Assembly: GCA_003586115.2 (NCBI GenBank)
Contig: QVOM02000102.1
Span: 2,892,899 to 2,956,898, forward strand
Length of the DNA stretch: 64,000 nt
Origin: Salvator merianae
Lineage: Eukaryota > Chordata > Lepidosauria > Squamata > Teiidae
Direction of reading: 5' to 3'
The position numbers were made by a program, and so were the translations under genes. This document shows, in pieces, positions 32,312 to 43,893 of this stretch (position 1 is the stretch's first letter; the number at the start of each line of letters is the position of its first letter). The notes beneath the pieces were generated by a model. It saw only the letters and a program-made list of their open reading frames with translations, was not told the DNA's origin and did not search any database.

Positions 32312-33154
32312 TACAGTATTACTTTGAATCTGGGCTTCTGCCTCCCTTCTCCTGTTACTTCAGACTCCTTATCCAAAGGAAGACAAGAGCCTTTCCACAC
32401 TTACCAGGTCCAGATGGGTGAACAGCCTCCATGACCAGGTTTAACAGGGGGACTGATTTCAGCAGTGCACAAACCTATAATACCAAAATGAGTCCCACTA
32501 GACTTCTGAGTCAAGGATGATTTGTTCTTGGTTGTCAAAGACCTCACAACAGACTCTGAAGTTTGAAAGAGGAGGTGGGGGCCATTGGAGGCAGCAAAGT
32601 GGCAGGGGTAGCAGGAGTGGCAGATGCTTGCAGGTGGGGGTGGGGGTGGGAGGTTTCAGGCACTGCATGGAAGGTTGGCCTTTTTTTCTGTGATAGTAGG
32701 ACCATTCCAGCTGTGAATAGTTTCTGTAGAAGCCATCCAGTTAGACTGCTCCAACACCCAGAAGTGCAGAAATGGCCCAAGATCATAAGAAAGAACTGCT
32801 TCAAACACTGTTACCACATGTGAACTACATGTGCTTATTAAATATGAATTCTAACATTGGCACATAACCCTCATAGAAGCCTTGTGTCAATGTGTGGGCA
32901 TGATCCCTGTGCTTGAGAGATTTCATTTTGGAAAGGGTGGGGGGAACCCTCCATTATAAAGGTGCATATATGAAGGTTGTCTGCAACCCCCTCCTTTTCC
33001 TCTCAAGAAAATAACATACAGCAAAAGATTGGAAAAAGCTATTCACAGTTCCACAGGTCTTTCTTACCTCTCTAAATTAGAAACATGTAAAACTAGTGAG
33101 AATTTGTACATTCTAATTAAAATCCCAAAAGATATTAAAATGTGACTTGACAGT
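32312..33154. other. No recognisable feature
   Basis: Contains a G-rich stretch (32565-32660, with several GGGGG/GTGGGGG runs) that creates overlapping open frames on both strands at 32544-32823. No family motif is identified. Confidence 0.45.
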
Positions 33155-33179
33155 TTATATATATATATATATATATATA
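33155..33179. repeat. (TA)n microsatellite
   Basis: About 12 TA dinucleotides. Confidence 0.93.
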
Positions 33180-33821
33180 ATGTATGTATCATTCGTATAT
33201 GTGCTGCTGAAGCAAGCGTAATGTGATTTGACTGTCATTGAACAACTTGGGCAAACTCTTTATGCAAATTGGAAAGCAGATTTGAGACACTTTAATTGAT
33301 ACCTAACCACAGAAAAGCATTACATTGGACTTAACAGAACTCTCTGTCTGCCTTGTAGTGGTCTGCAGAGCATTTGTTTCATTGTAACAGGTTACATCCC
33401 ATTCAGAACTCATAAAGGTTATTCAGTTTTGTAATCTCATTATCACCTTCTGTTCCTTTACATTTTGCTGCCTTATCACATTTGATTGACAGCTTAACGT
33501 GATCTCATTACTTTACCTATATGTTACTGCTGATCTCTATTGAAAGTTATTGTCTGCTATTGCCTGCCATTGGAGTTGTATCTTTTGCTGTTTGAAGGCA
33601 TTTTTTTTGTTTATTCTGGCTTAATAAAGAATGACAAATTTGTATTATTTCTGCTTCAGAACTCTTTTCTTGCCCCCTACCCATTTTGAACCCACACCAA
33701 CCAATTACATTCTGCTGGGGCAGTTTGTGAAACCCACTTATTAGCTTTGGATCCCTAAAAATAACTGGAATTGAGTAATTTCCCCTGAAATCAGTTTATT
33801 TCTTTTGCAATAAGATATTAT
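33180..33821. other. No gene; isolated AATAAA with T/GT-rich flank
   Basis: Around 33600-33660, CTTAATAAAGAATG sits between T-rich blocks, resembling an LTR R/U5 or a retrotransposon 3' end. No borders or homologous copy are clear in the window. Confidence 0.3.
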
Positions 33822-33900
33822 TTATTTATTTGTATTGCTATTCCACCCTGTACCAGAGATCACAGTTTCCAATAGCACTAATATAAAAAGACAAAAAACA
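33822..33900 (-). mobile_element. L2-like LINE 3' tail
   Basis: ATTATTTATTTATTTGTATTGCTATTCCACCCTG is the reverse complement of an L2-like ending (GGGTGGAATA...AAATAAATAAAT). Confidence 0.45.
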
Positions 33901-36354
33901 AACTCACTAAAGCAAAAATAACAGTGCTTGAAAGAGTAAGAGAAGCTGTTTTTTCAGCCAAAGGGTAGGATAAAGAAGTACATCTGCCGAATTGTCTAAA
34001 TAGATAAATTCCAACAAATTGAAAAATTTCCTCAAACTGGATTAAACAAACTGACAAGGAATAAACTAGATAATCCAAAGGTCCCAGAAATACACAAATA
34101 TTCTAAACATAGTTTTTATAGATTGTAGAGAAAAATCATATAAACAAAATGAAAGTCATGTAAACTTTCAAAAGACATGCCAAACATATACTAATATTTT
34201 TATCCAATAAATATGTATATGCCCATAGATGAAGATACGCTAAGGACCCAAGTATTCTATCAAGTCTAAATCACTACTTAAGCATCTCCTATTCGTGGCC
34301 AAGATGGAGATTACGCAAAATTGGAAAATTCATAAAATATTAACTTTACAGGCTTGGTATTACTGGTTTATGTAGGTGAGAGGGATGCTGGGATTACCTT
34401 TTAAGGAAAAATACTTAGCCAAATGGAAACCTTTGCTGTTTAGAATTAGTCAGAGATATGATACAAAATTTCCTTCCTATTACCCACTTTTTGATTGGGT
34501 TAAGTCATAAAATTATATGAAGTGAGCTGTGCTGTGTTACCAAACTGGTACTCAAACTTAACAACAAACAAACAGCTCATTTATTGTATGGTTCATAAAC
34601 AAAACTGGAATGGAGGTGTAACTGCTTTGCCTACTGTTATTGTTGTTATAATATGCTTATAGTTAGTGATATGTGCATGATGCATATTTAGTTGTCAAAA
34701 CTGTACAGTACTTTTATTTTTTCAATAAGAAGTTTCAATGATTTTTTTTTCTAATGCTATGAACTGCTCTCGATAAATATGAACTTTTTGATACTTTGCT
34801 GCAAAAGGTAGGCAGTTGCCTCCAACCAAAGTGCCCATGGATATATGAATTGGATGTGGCATGTAGTAAGCCTAAGAAATTGACCAGAGAGGCCTGGAAC
34901 CTTGTGGGAAATAGAACCCATTTTAAAGGAGTTAAGCCTTATTTTAAAAGGCAACTTGATTTTTTTCTTGTGACTCATTTCCCCTTCCTTCTCCCTACAA
35001 AATAAGCACATCTGAATGAATTAATCAAGAGTACAATTAATGGTAGAAGGTTTGGCTTCCTTTAAAACTTCTGCAAAACGGGTACAAATGGGTATATTTT
35101 CTATCAAAACGTTAAAAGATACTACAAGGTGTCATTACTGTCATTGCAAAACATTGGCTAACTTCATTGTTTAGCAAACATGCAGGTGTGAAAACAAGAA
35201 TGCAGCCATCAGGGATGTTGGTCAACTATGATTTAATTTGGATTGGGTCAATGTCACCCATTTGATTGGCTTTTGTTTCCCATGTCCCATTTCATTGTCC
35301 TGATAATTAATAGCCATATAGAAACAATAATCACTATACCAGAGATGTGACAGATAGCTAGCACAGTCACAGCTGGAACTGCTCACAACACTACAGCAAG
35401 TTTGCACTAAGCACTAACATACACATGACCTCACAGTCACATTGGTTCCATCTAAAAATTCCATAAAATAACATTTCTATCATATGTTCTCTACCCCTGA
35501 GCTGTCACCTTAGGTTTTGGTGACAGCTCCCATGCTCAGATTAGGGGTGACATGCTTCAAAGGTAGGGTCCAGCATGGTTAATCATCACCAGAATCCACC
35601 CTCCACTCTGCTTTTTTCAACGTGCCTATTTAGCTCCACCCCTACTTTTAATTTTCCCTGCCTTTTGTTGTTTCAAGGGACAAAACAGAATAGCAGCTAT
35701 TTCAAGGTTATCCCTTCCCCCCGCATCCCAACACACACCCCATAAAACCCTGCAAGCAGAACTGCAGTACAATTTCCCTGCCAAACCTTCTACCATTAAT
35801 TGTCACCTGCCTGCCCAATTGCTGCTTCAGCTCAAAGCAACCCAGCTAAAACGAGACATTGGAACTTAAAAACTTTTGCTTCTGCTTCTTTTCAATGCTC
35901 CTGCTGAGCAACCCCCATCCTTTGCTTTCCAGAGTAGCGTAAACTTTACCAGAACTGTAAGCTGATCGTAGGTGGGGTTTAGATTTTCCACTCGAATTTC
36001 CCTGCATTCGTCCCCTTCTTTCCCTTCCTGTCAAAGTTCACCTTATCTGATCTTTTTACTCAGTAAAGCAACCTAGCTATAGTATTGTGAAGCTGTCAAA
36101 ATCTTGCACATGTGCCATCGGTCTGCACAGCACCTTCTATAGGGAAAAACCCTGATACTGCACTGTTCTCTATGTACTGCTGCCTGTGCTTTCTAACAGT
36201 TTGAGAGAACAGCTGTTTCTGACAATTCTACTGCTTTCCTTGATGTTGATACCTTTCTGCTGCATTTTTAAGAAAGCTTCATAATTTTTTGAAATATTTC
36301 TTGATGTCTATCCATTAAATTGTGGTTCACACCAATTGGTTTGCCATTTTTAAA
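33901..36354. other. No gene; one possible coding relic at 34301-34510
   Basis: Mostly unremarkable AT-rich sequence. Plus-strand 34390-34505 reads LPFKEKYLAKWKPLLFRISQ and on to YYPLFDWVKS before a stop, which looks like a retroelement relic, but I cannot name the family. The rest shows no repeat, exon or RNA gene. Confidence 0.4.
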
Positions 36355-36440
36355 GCCAGCAACCAATAGGTCCTGCTCTAGAGTGTGACAGGGAGAAGCT
36401 TTTTTCCCAAACCAGTACAGCCCAGTGCACTGTCCCTATT
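36355..36440 (+). repeat. Short repeat shared with 18890-18985 and 27250-27320
   Basis: Contains GGTCCTGCTCTAGAG, GAGAAGCTTTTTTCCC and CCAGTACAGCCCAGTGCA, matching the two other copies. Possibly the end of an LTR-like element. The class is unknown. Confidence 0.5.
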
Positions 36441-38048
36441 AAATGAAATAGAAATAAAGGGAAAATGGTTAGCATTTTCTAGCATAGTTCAGAGGCCCCA
36501 AAAAAATGTTTGGAAAGATCTCAACATTATCAGATGAGGACTGCACTCACATGCCCAAAAAGCCACCTCTCATATGTCTCTGGACACAGCAGCAAAATGA
36601 GTCCACTCTCTGTCAGCCTACAGGCCACTCCAGATCCATGGGAATCATTTTCAGGGTTACCCAAGTCATAACCCAGCCTATTCACCTCCTCCTCCTCCTA
36701 GTGGAGTGACAAAGAAGGAAGAAAGTGAATTAATAGAGTAACTTCTGTCTGTGACACTTCTACAATAGACTGAAAATGGCAATTTCCGGGACCATTTCTG
36801 TTCCATCACAAAAGTGACACAAATATATCACTTACAGCTGCAAAACTTTCATTCCAAATTGGTAAGAATTTCAGAGGTTGTCATCTGCTGCAAGGCACAA
36901 GATATTTGACTGACATAGTTGTTGATTTTGTAAAGACTTCTATGCCTCCTACCCTTTGGGTGGCTGTTATCTCAGCTGTCTGGGGATGCAGCCAAGGCCT
37001 TTTGGCTACTTCGGACAGGTCTGATTTGGGTTTTTTTCCCACTACTCCAGTATACAGAAATGTTGGCGCTTCTAGTTTCTGGTGACAGCATTTTACTTCC
37101 AATGTTTCTTTGTAATAATAATAATAATATAACAGTGCCAAGAAGTTTATATTCATAGACCAGTATGCCTGGAAATGCCTGATAAGCAAGGAGAAGTTTG
37201 GCATGATATATGGCAGATAGAGATCTGATAGGTGCTGTTTGTCTCAACTTTCTCATTCTTCCAATCTCAAGTTTATTTTACCAGTTTTCTGTATGAGCCT
37301 GTAAGGTTTTTGTCTGTTTGTTTTTTTAAAAAAAATGCATACATGCACACACACACACAGAGAATCCATCTTGCATCTCTCAGGAGTGTCTTTTTTCACC
37401 TAGTAGGTCTTTTCTGGTGAAGAAATCTCAACAAGCTCTTATTGGTTCATGGTACACATTCATTCAAGGGCACCTTGTTACAGAAGCGTAACATTTTCTG
37501 TTTCTGTTTCAGCCTTGTAGAAGTTTTCACCAAGTTTATGAGGACTCATGTTGCTACTTCATTTTAAGGTGTAGCTGAAGATTTATTTGTTTCAGATACC
37601 CTTTACTTAGATAGGTTGCGTTATCTATGTAAATTGTAGGTAGCACCTAGTGTTACAGAACTGCTTTACATAAATGTTTAGCATCATTCCCACATACACA
37701 AAGAATCTTTAAGGCCAATGGTTTGGTTTGACTGATAAGGAATTGGAGATGATCCCAAGGGAGGAGAAATACTTGGTTGATATTAATATAAAGTTTATTT
37801 ATTGAGATTTAAAAGGCACCCAAGAAATAATTGTATTACAAGACAAACAGGAAGAATAAGTAAATGGCAATAAAAATGAGCAAGCTGCAACAATAAAACA
37901 TTTCTAATTTAGGGCAAATTAGTCAAATATTAGACAGCAATATCCCCACAGCGCATATTTACAGGATCAAGAATCTAAAAATAAGTGGTAATAGAGGACA
38001 AGTAGGGGATGGAATTTCTCCTGTGTTGCCTCCTCACTGGCCAGTGCT
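36441..38048. other. No recognisable feature
   Basis: Contains a short (TAA)n run at 37113-37128 and a (CA)n run near 37347-37360. A TTTATTTATTGAGATTT block at 37794 may be the end of an old LINE in reverse. No gene is seen. Confidence 0.4.
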
Positions 38049-38401
38049 GTATTTAGTAGGGATGTGCATGGAAAAAAATTGTTTTTGATTCGTTTTTGAA
38101 ACAAAAATCTGCATTTTCGCTTCATCAGCGAATTTTGTTGTCCAAAAATTCATTTTTCACATTTGTTTTCGCATTTTTCACGATGTTTTCCTATTGAAAT
38201 GCCATTGAAAATGTCATTTTCATGGTTTACACATAGCAAAAATTGTGAAAATTCAACAAAATTCATTTTTGCAAAAGAATAGGCTTTTTCGTTTTCGATT
38301 GCGGAAAAAGTCATTTTCATTTTGAAATGAAAATATGCGAAAATGAAATTTTTAACCAATTTTCAAATGCAAATTGAAATTTGCACATCCCTAGCATTTA
38401 G
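38049..38401. mobile_element. AT-rich hAT-like MITE with 8-bp TSD
   Basis: Element 38057-38393 (337 bp) has termini TAGGGATGTGCATGG and ...TTGCACATCCCTA. It is flanked by GTATTTAG (38049-38056) and GCATTTAG (38394-38401), an 8-bp duplication with one substitution. The inside is rich in TTTTCATTTTG/CAAAATGAAAA-type words. A homologous copy in the opposite orientation is at 55800-56146. No transposase. Confidence 0.85.
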
Positions 38402-39509
38402 TTTAGTTTTGTTTTTTAAATGTTGGAATATTAATGGCATCTTCCCTCCATAAACCAAATTTGTTGGATTCATTATACCAACTCCTTCTCTGCTGCAATA
38501 GTTACACAGAAGAAATATGTATCAGTTACATTACTAACAGTATCAGCAAAGCAGTGAAAATGCTAAACTACAGGGAAAAACTGGGGAAAGAAAGTTTCTT
38601 TGACCTTATAAAAAACCAAATAACTAAGTGAACAGAATATTCCTTTCCTCTTTTTGAGGTCATGGACCATGATTTTTTTTTTTTTTTTTTTTACATTGTC
38701 TGAAGTAGTATCATAATTTTCTTAAGAATTCAAAGAACATTGAAGAATACTTATAGAAGAAATCTGCTTGAGCAATGCTTTTTGAAAAAAAAGAAATGGC
38801 TGACAATTTGCAGCATCATAAAACTTGCCTCAAGCCTCGCAGATGGGCTTATTTAATCTGAAGAAACAAAATTTTAATTTGAGTGACAATATGTTCTAAG
38901 TTTATTTGTGTCTGTTTAGTCCAGAAAGTATGAAAACAATGGATCTAATCTCTTAAATGGGAGTCACAGAACCAGTTCATATTGTGCAAAGAAGTATTCG
39001 GTCACAATTCTGTTTCTTCTCCAGTAGCATCATCACAAACACGATGATCAGAAGGGACAGTTTTTGCTTGACAGGACATATTGGCATCCTGATGTAAAAT
39101 TATGAGCCTATCTGTGATGCTGCTTTATGGTTGTTAAAAACAAACAGACAAAAAAACCTGCAAGCTTCATGGAAAATTTTTGAGGCAGATTTTGAAAACT
39201 TCTATTGTGTGAGACATGGGCTGCGATCTGATCCAACCTTTTATGTCCTTATGTTTTCATTTAACAACAACTGAACCATTCTAGCATACATTATCTTATG
39301 CATATATTTTCAACTTTGGGTTGGGGATTGGTCAGTTCCCTGTGAAATAAGAACAAGTTTGACTCTGATGAAAGTTTTGGTTGCCACAGTTTCCTGACTG
39401 TAAAGGTTATTGCTGACTTGCCAGTTAGCCTTTCCTCCTAACATTGCACACCAGGTGCCACTCCAATTGTAAATGGCTTTGGGTACATTTTTTGACCATG
39501 TCTTTTGAT
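38402..39509. other. No gene; T-tract at 38673-38692
   Basis: AT-rich, with a 20-nt T run. No family motif is recognised. Confidence 0.45.
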
Positions 39510-40012
39510 GATAAGAACATAAGAGGAGCCTTGCTGGATCAGGCCACAGCCCATCTAGTCAAGCATTCTGTTTCACACAGTGACCCACCAATTGCTTCTG
39601 GGCATTTTCAAGCAGAAGATAAAGGCAAAACCTTCACCTGCTCTTGACTCCCCGCAAATGGTTTTACAGACATCCTGCCTGTCTTTCCAACCTGGAGGCA
39701 GCACCCAGGCATCCATTCTAGTAGCCATTGATACACCTGACCTCCATGAATCTGTCCAATCCCTTCTTAAAGCTGTCCAGGCTGATGGCTGTCTCCACCT
39801 CATCTGGTAATAAATTCCACAGACCGACGACCCTCTGGGTGAAAAAATACTTCCCCTTGTCAGTCCTAACTCTCCTACCCATCAGCTTCAGAGAGCGCCC
39901 CCTGGTCCTAGTGTTGTGTGTGAGAGAAAAAAACTTCTCTTTATCCACCTTATCCATACCGTGCATGATTTTATATACTTCAGTCAGGTCTATAAATATC
40001 AGGTCTATGATA
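39510..40012 (-). mobile_element. CR1-like LINE 3' end with ORF2 C-terminus
   Basis: Minus-strand 40012-39718 encodes the end of a CR1-like RT protein with KIMHGMDKVDKEKFFSL, NTRTRGRSLKL, KYFFTQRVVGLWNLLPDEVE and SLDSFKKGLDRFMEVRCINGY in part, then a stop. This C-terminal signature (HxxDKVD, TRGHSLKL, FFxxRVVxxWNxLP, SLDxFKxxLD) is characteristic. The 3' UTR runs to 39510 and ends TTATGTTCTTAT on the minus strand. It is the best-preserved of four copies in the window, 5'-truncated. The open frame may be intact from its truncated start. Confidence 0.85.
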
Positions 40013-40381
40013 TGTAACAAGGCTTACAGATGGACTGTTGGATTTTTTTTTTTAAGCCTAGGGCTGTTTTACACATTTTATTTTGAAAAAGAAATCAACA
40101 TCTATTATAAATGCATGGGATGGAATCCAACATGGTATGAAGCCTGAGAGTTACTTCTGAGAGGACAACAGAGTGGGATCCCTGGTTCAAAGCTTCATTT
40201 TCATTACTAAATTATTACCTCCAGTTAGAAATTTGTTCACCACCCCATGGGTCCTAATCTGTGAATTCCTAATCCATTTTGCACATGAAGATTTTCTTTT
40301 ATTCCTTTGCTAGGTTCTGCATATGCTCAAAATCTTCTTTGAGTTTTTCTGATTTCTCCAGACAAAATTAAAAGGCTCACC
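40013..40381. other. No recognisable feature
   Basis: Spacer between the CR1-like 3' end and the L1 derivative. Confidence 0.45.
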
Positions 40382-41997
40382 AAGAATGCTCAGGGAAAGT
40401 GGTGTTCTGGGGAAGATGGCCGAATGTAGTTGCTGAGAGGATTTTTCCTCTGAGCAAACCGCAATGTGAGGAGACAGAGGGGGGAGTTCAAAGCCCCTCT
40501 GTTTGAAGATTTCATCTCCCTGAGTGACAGGGAGGCAGAGGGATTCCTCATTTGAGCTCCACCAAGTCTCCCCCCAGCGGGGGCTGCGAGAGAGCCGTGG
40601 CTTTTGGAGTAAGGGGGAGACGAAGGAGCTGGGGGAATTTTGTCAACATTCCCGAGTCACGTTGTGTGTCTTCTTCAAGACTTTCGTCTGCAGGACCGTA
40701 AGTTCGGCCAATCCCCTTTTTAATTAATGAAGATTTTAAAACTAAGATATGCATTAAGAAGAGCAAAATAAAGAAAAAATAAAAAATAAAAACCCTCTAC
40801 AATTGCAGTTTGGACAATGTATGCTGAAAGTTTAAACATCGTAATTCAGCAAGGTGCTAAAGTATTTGCAAAGACTGTGAAGTTTTTTTAGATAAATCAT
40901 TTAAAGTTCTGTTCCTCGGACAGGCCGGGGTTTTCAGTGCTTTATCAAAATACATTTGAGTTCGGTTTAATTAAGACAAAAGAAGAAAATAAAAGAAAAA
41001 AGTGCCTTTATTAATTAGAGGGCTTCTTCAGAGAACCAAGTTTTTAAGACAGATAAAGAGAAGAAAACATGCAATTAGAAAGAAATGAACAGTGTGGCTT
41101 CCAGCCAGATTTACTTCTTAAAAAAATGGATGCTATTTTTCAAGAAATGCAGAGTTCTTTTGAGACTCAGAGGCTGACTTTTGAGAGATTAAGACAGGAC
41201 ATTAAAACTGAAATAGGTGCTTTACGCACTGAACTTCATGAAACAAAGGATAAGGCTTTGAAATTGGACGATTTCAAGGCAGAAATTCCTCAGACAAAAT
41301 TTACGACTCAAGAAATACAGACTACGGGACAAGACGAGTTATCTGTACCACTGATAACAGCTCAAGGTTATATTTTTTTCATTGAAAGAAGCCTTGGGGA
41401 AAAAAAAAATTCAGGAGAGGAAGAAACACATGAGGCGCATAATAACGGAAACAATCCATATTTGGAGGCAGCAAAGAGTTACTGTGAATAAACAATATTT
41501 CTGGTGTAAACAAAGAAAGGATTGGAGGAAGAGATGAAAGAAGAAAATAACAACAACTGAAGGAGTCAGAAGGGGGAATTTAAAAGTGGCGGAGTAGAAG
41601 AATGGGCAGAAGCCAAATTATAGCAAGACGGATATGAGAAGAAGATCTTGAGAGATTGGACAAATATAATAAGTTACAGAAAAATAAGGCAGTGGATAGA
41701 CTTTGGTGAAAACTGGAAACCCTCTATTGAACTTTTGCAAGATCTGGAAAGTGGACTTGGAAAGTGGATTGGGTCTGCTGGAGGAAAAGAATGAAGAGAA
41801 AAGAAGAAGAAGGTTGGTGGAAGAAAAGAGCTGGGTGGTTGGGGGGTAAGAAATATAGAAGAAATCTGGGAAATAGTTAAAAATGTTAGCTGACAAATCA
41901 TGAATTATTTAGTGTAATTTTATATATCCTTAAAAACAAATAATAATAATAATAAAAACAAACAAACAAACAAACAAAAAAGAATGCTCAGGGAAAG
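40382..41997 (+). mobile_element. Internally deleted L1 derivative, copy 2, with 18-bp TSD
   Basis: Flanked by a perfect direct repeat AAGAATGCTCAGGGAAAG at 40382-40399 and 41980-41997. The inside has the same order as the copy at 15755: L1-like 5' end, about 650 bp of 5' UTR, ORF1-like start (41069-41491), then the end of ORF2 (near 41710) and an L1 3' UTR with TAA/CAAA-rich tail. The GGAAGATGGCCGAATG start resembles the YY1-binding 5' tip of mammalian L1. Endonuclease and RT are absent. Perfect TSDs suggest a fairly young insertion. Confidence 0.88.
41069..41491 (+). pseudogene. L1 ORF1-like N-terminal fragment (140 codons)
   Basis: An intact open frame starting MQLERNEQCGFQPDLLL and containing KKMDAIFQEMQSSFETQ, RLRQDIKTEIGALRTELHE and ALKLDDFKAEIPQTKF. 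The heptad-like spacing and charge pattern suggest a coiled coil. It corresponds to 16394-16705 in the other copy but continues about 40 codons further. The RRM and C-terminal domains of a complete L1 ORF1 are missing, since sequence passes to the ORF2 end downstream. Whether this truncated protein was ever made or useful is unknown. Confidence 0.55.
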
Positions 41998-42304
41998 AGA
42001 AGATGGTGAACCTCCAGGATACATTTTATTGCTGGCAAGATAGTGAGCTTCACCACAACTAAACGGTGAGATAAAATTGGCTGAGCAGTCCAAGAAAGTG
42101 AGATCTGAACTTCCAGGGCTCATTGCATAGCAAAACAAGTGAGTTGGACATTATTTGGAGATAGTCAGTATCTGTTTGCACACAAACAGTCTTGGACAAT
42201 ACTTCTTTTGTTAATTGTTATTCCTTTTTCACACCTTTTCTTTTTTTCTGCTTTTTTTTCTGCTGAAGGTAGAATATCATCAGGGGTATAGGACATGCAT
42301 GATG
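41998..42304. other. No recognisable feature
   Basis: Short interval with no motif. Confidence 0.4.
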
Positions 42305-42376
42305 CCTTGCATTGAGTGCCACATCTATGACTATTTGATCTCTAGAAAGAGATCATGGCATGTGCTCAATGCAAGG
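42305..42376. repeat. Imperfect stem-loop (72 nt)
   Basis: CCTTGCATTGAG (42305-42316) pairs perfectly with CTCAATGCAAGG (42365-42376). Inside, TGCCA/TGGCA gives five more pairs, and TGATCTCT/AGAGATCA gives eight around an AGAA tetraloop, with a 14-nt bulge on the left and a 4-nt bulge on the right. Size is like a small hairpin RNA precursor, but the bulge is large. Confidence 0.75.
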
Positions 42377-43167
42377 AGCTCTTGTTGTTCAAAGTCTGAT
42401 TTCTTGAAAGCTAATAATTTAACTAGAATTGCTGAGAAATGAAGAAAGTCAGGTTGGTGGGGCTCTTAGGGATGCGATAGGAGAATCCCGCTTGCAGGAA
42501 ACTGAGGATGTTGGAGAAGAAGGCATCAGTCTGAGGAAGAGGGAAGTTCTCCTAAAAAGGGACCCATTCCTTAGAGGGCAAACACATTTCCTTTCATACC
42601 AAGGACTCTCCTCCAAGGGGAATGGGCTTCTGGCAGTAGGTGATTTAATCATTAGGAATGTGGTGGGCATGCTGACTACATGGTGATTTGTGTAAATGGT
42701 GTGGACATTGCAAAAGCCGTGTGCCAGGCTGCAACATTGTGCTGGGAAGGTGTCAGCTGGTGTGGTGCATGTGGATACCAATGATATCTTTAAATGTAGT
42801 TGGGAGGTCCTACAAGCTACATTTTGGTTACTAGGCACAAAGTTGAAAGTCAGGACCTCTGAGATACCTTGATGAGAAGTGTTACCTGTTCCACGTGAAT
42901 GACTAAGTAGGAAAAGTTGAAATGTCTCAATGTGTGGATGAGCCATTGGTGACAGGATGATAGTTTCCCATTTGTTAGACATTGAAGAACATTTTGGGAA
43001 AAGGTGTATCAGTACAAGAGGAAAGGACTCCAATTGAATGCAAATGAGATGAACCTGCTTGTGCTTAAAACCAATAATGTGTCAGAGCAGCTTTTAAATG
43101 GATGGCAATGAAAGACAGTAGGAGTGGAAAACCATCTGGATTCAGAAACGTCACTGCTTAGCAAAGA
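42377..43167. other. No recognisable feature
   Basis: The 194-codon minus-strand open frame at 42449-43033 is the longest in this part. It shows no domain, and its composition (Ser/Pro/Thr-rich) does not mark it as a gene. I treat it as chance, or at most an unrecognised transposon relic. Confidence 0.4.
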
Positions 43168-43461
43168 GATGTGCATGAACCAAAATTTAATGGTTCAGTT
43201 CTAATCAAACCAAGCTAACATCAGTTCATGTTCTTTTTTAATCATTTTTCTAACTACTCCTGGATCATGTTTGAGTCAAACCATGTGAACCACCCTTCGT
43301 TCTCTGTAGTTTGCTTGATTTGTTAGAACCCTCTTGATTCAGTTCAATCAAACTTTTTTTTTTTTACAAACTACAGGGTGGTTTGTTTTGCATGCAAACC
43401 ATGCAAACACTGCAGTTCGCTGCAAACTGCAAATGAATCAAATAAGTTTGGTACATCTCTG
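43168..43461. mobile_element. hAT-like MITE (GAACC-rich subtype)
   Basis: Begins near AGAGATGTGCATGAACC and ends near GTTTGGTACATCTCT, an inverted pair similar to the hAT-like termini elsewhere in the window. The inside has repeated AAACC/GGTTTG words, a T11 run and an internal inverted block around 43370. The flanks do not show a clear 8-bp duplication. A truncated relative lies at 45845-46080. Confidence 0.55.
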
Positions 43462-43893
43462 GGGACTGTTCATACTTGATGCTTAGTCAGGGTGCAGGCA
43501 CTCACTAGGGAAATGCATCCTCACTTCACTGTGTCCACAGCATCTGGGAGCATCTGCAGCCAATCCCAGATGCTACTAGCCATATACAAATAAAACACTG
43601 TCCACAGCTTGACCAGGAACAGCTAGATTGCTCCCAGTCAACAGCATTTGCATCCTTTTTTGGGTGTGAACACTGTGTCTGGATGGTGCAGTGTGGCCAC
43701 AGCTGTGCAGTTGTGCACCACATCCCTGATCACCATGGCAATGACTGGGTATTGCTGTGACTGCTGTCATGGTGGTTGGACTAGCCATCCTCATTGTGAG
43801 TGCTGGAGGCCCAATATGGGACTTCTCCAGCACTCGCAGTGCAGATAGCTGCCATGCTGTGGGTTCTTCTAGGCTTTACAGTGTGAACACACC
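43462..43893. mobile_element. Harbinger-like MITE
   Basis: The left end GGGACTGTTCATACT and right end CAGTGTGAACACACC are an imperfect terminal inverted repeat of the GGGYCTGTTCACAC type. It shares inner blocks with 46637-46960 (GCAGTTGTGCA...CCTGAT...CCATGGCA) and 14190-14346. It directly adjoins the hAT-like MITE. No transposase. Confidence 0.6.

Noticed and set aside
39728..40147. 139-codon plus-strand open frame
   Set aside because: It is the antisense of the CR1-like ORF2 C-terminus, which has the recognisable protein motifs.
42449..43033. 194-codon minus-strand open frame
   Set aside because: Longest non-transposon frame in the area, but no domain, no recognisable splice or promoter context, and composition not convincing for a gene.
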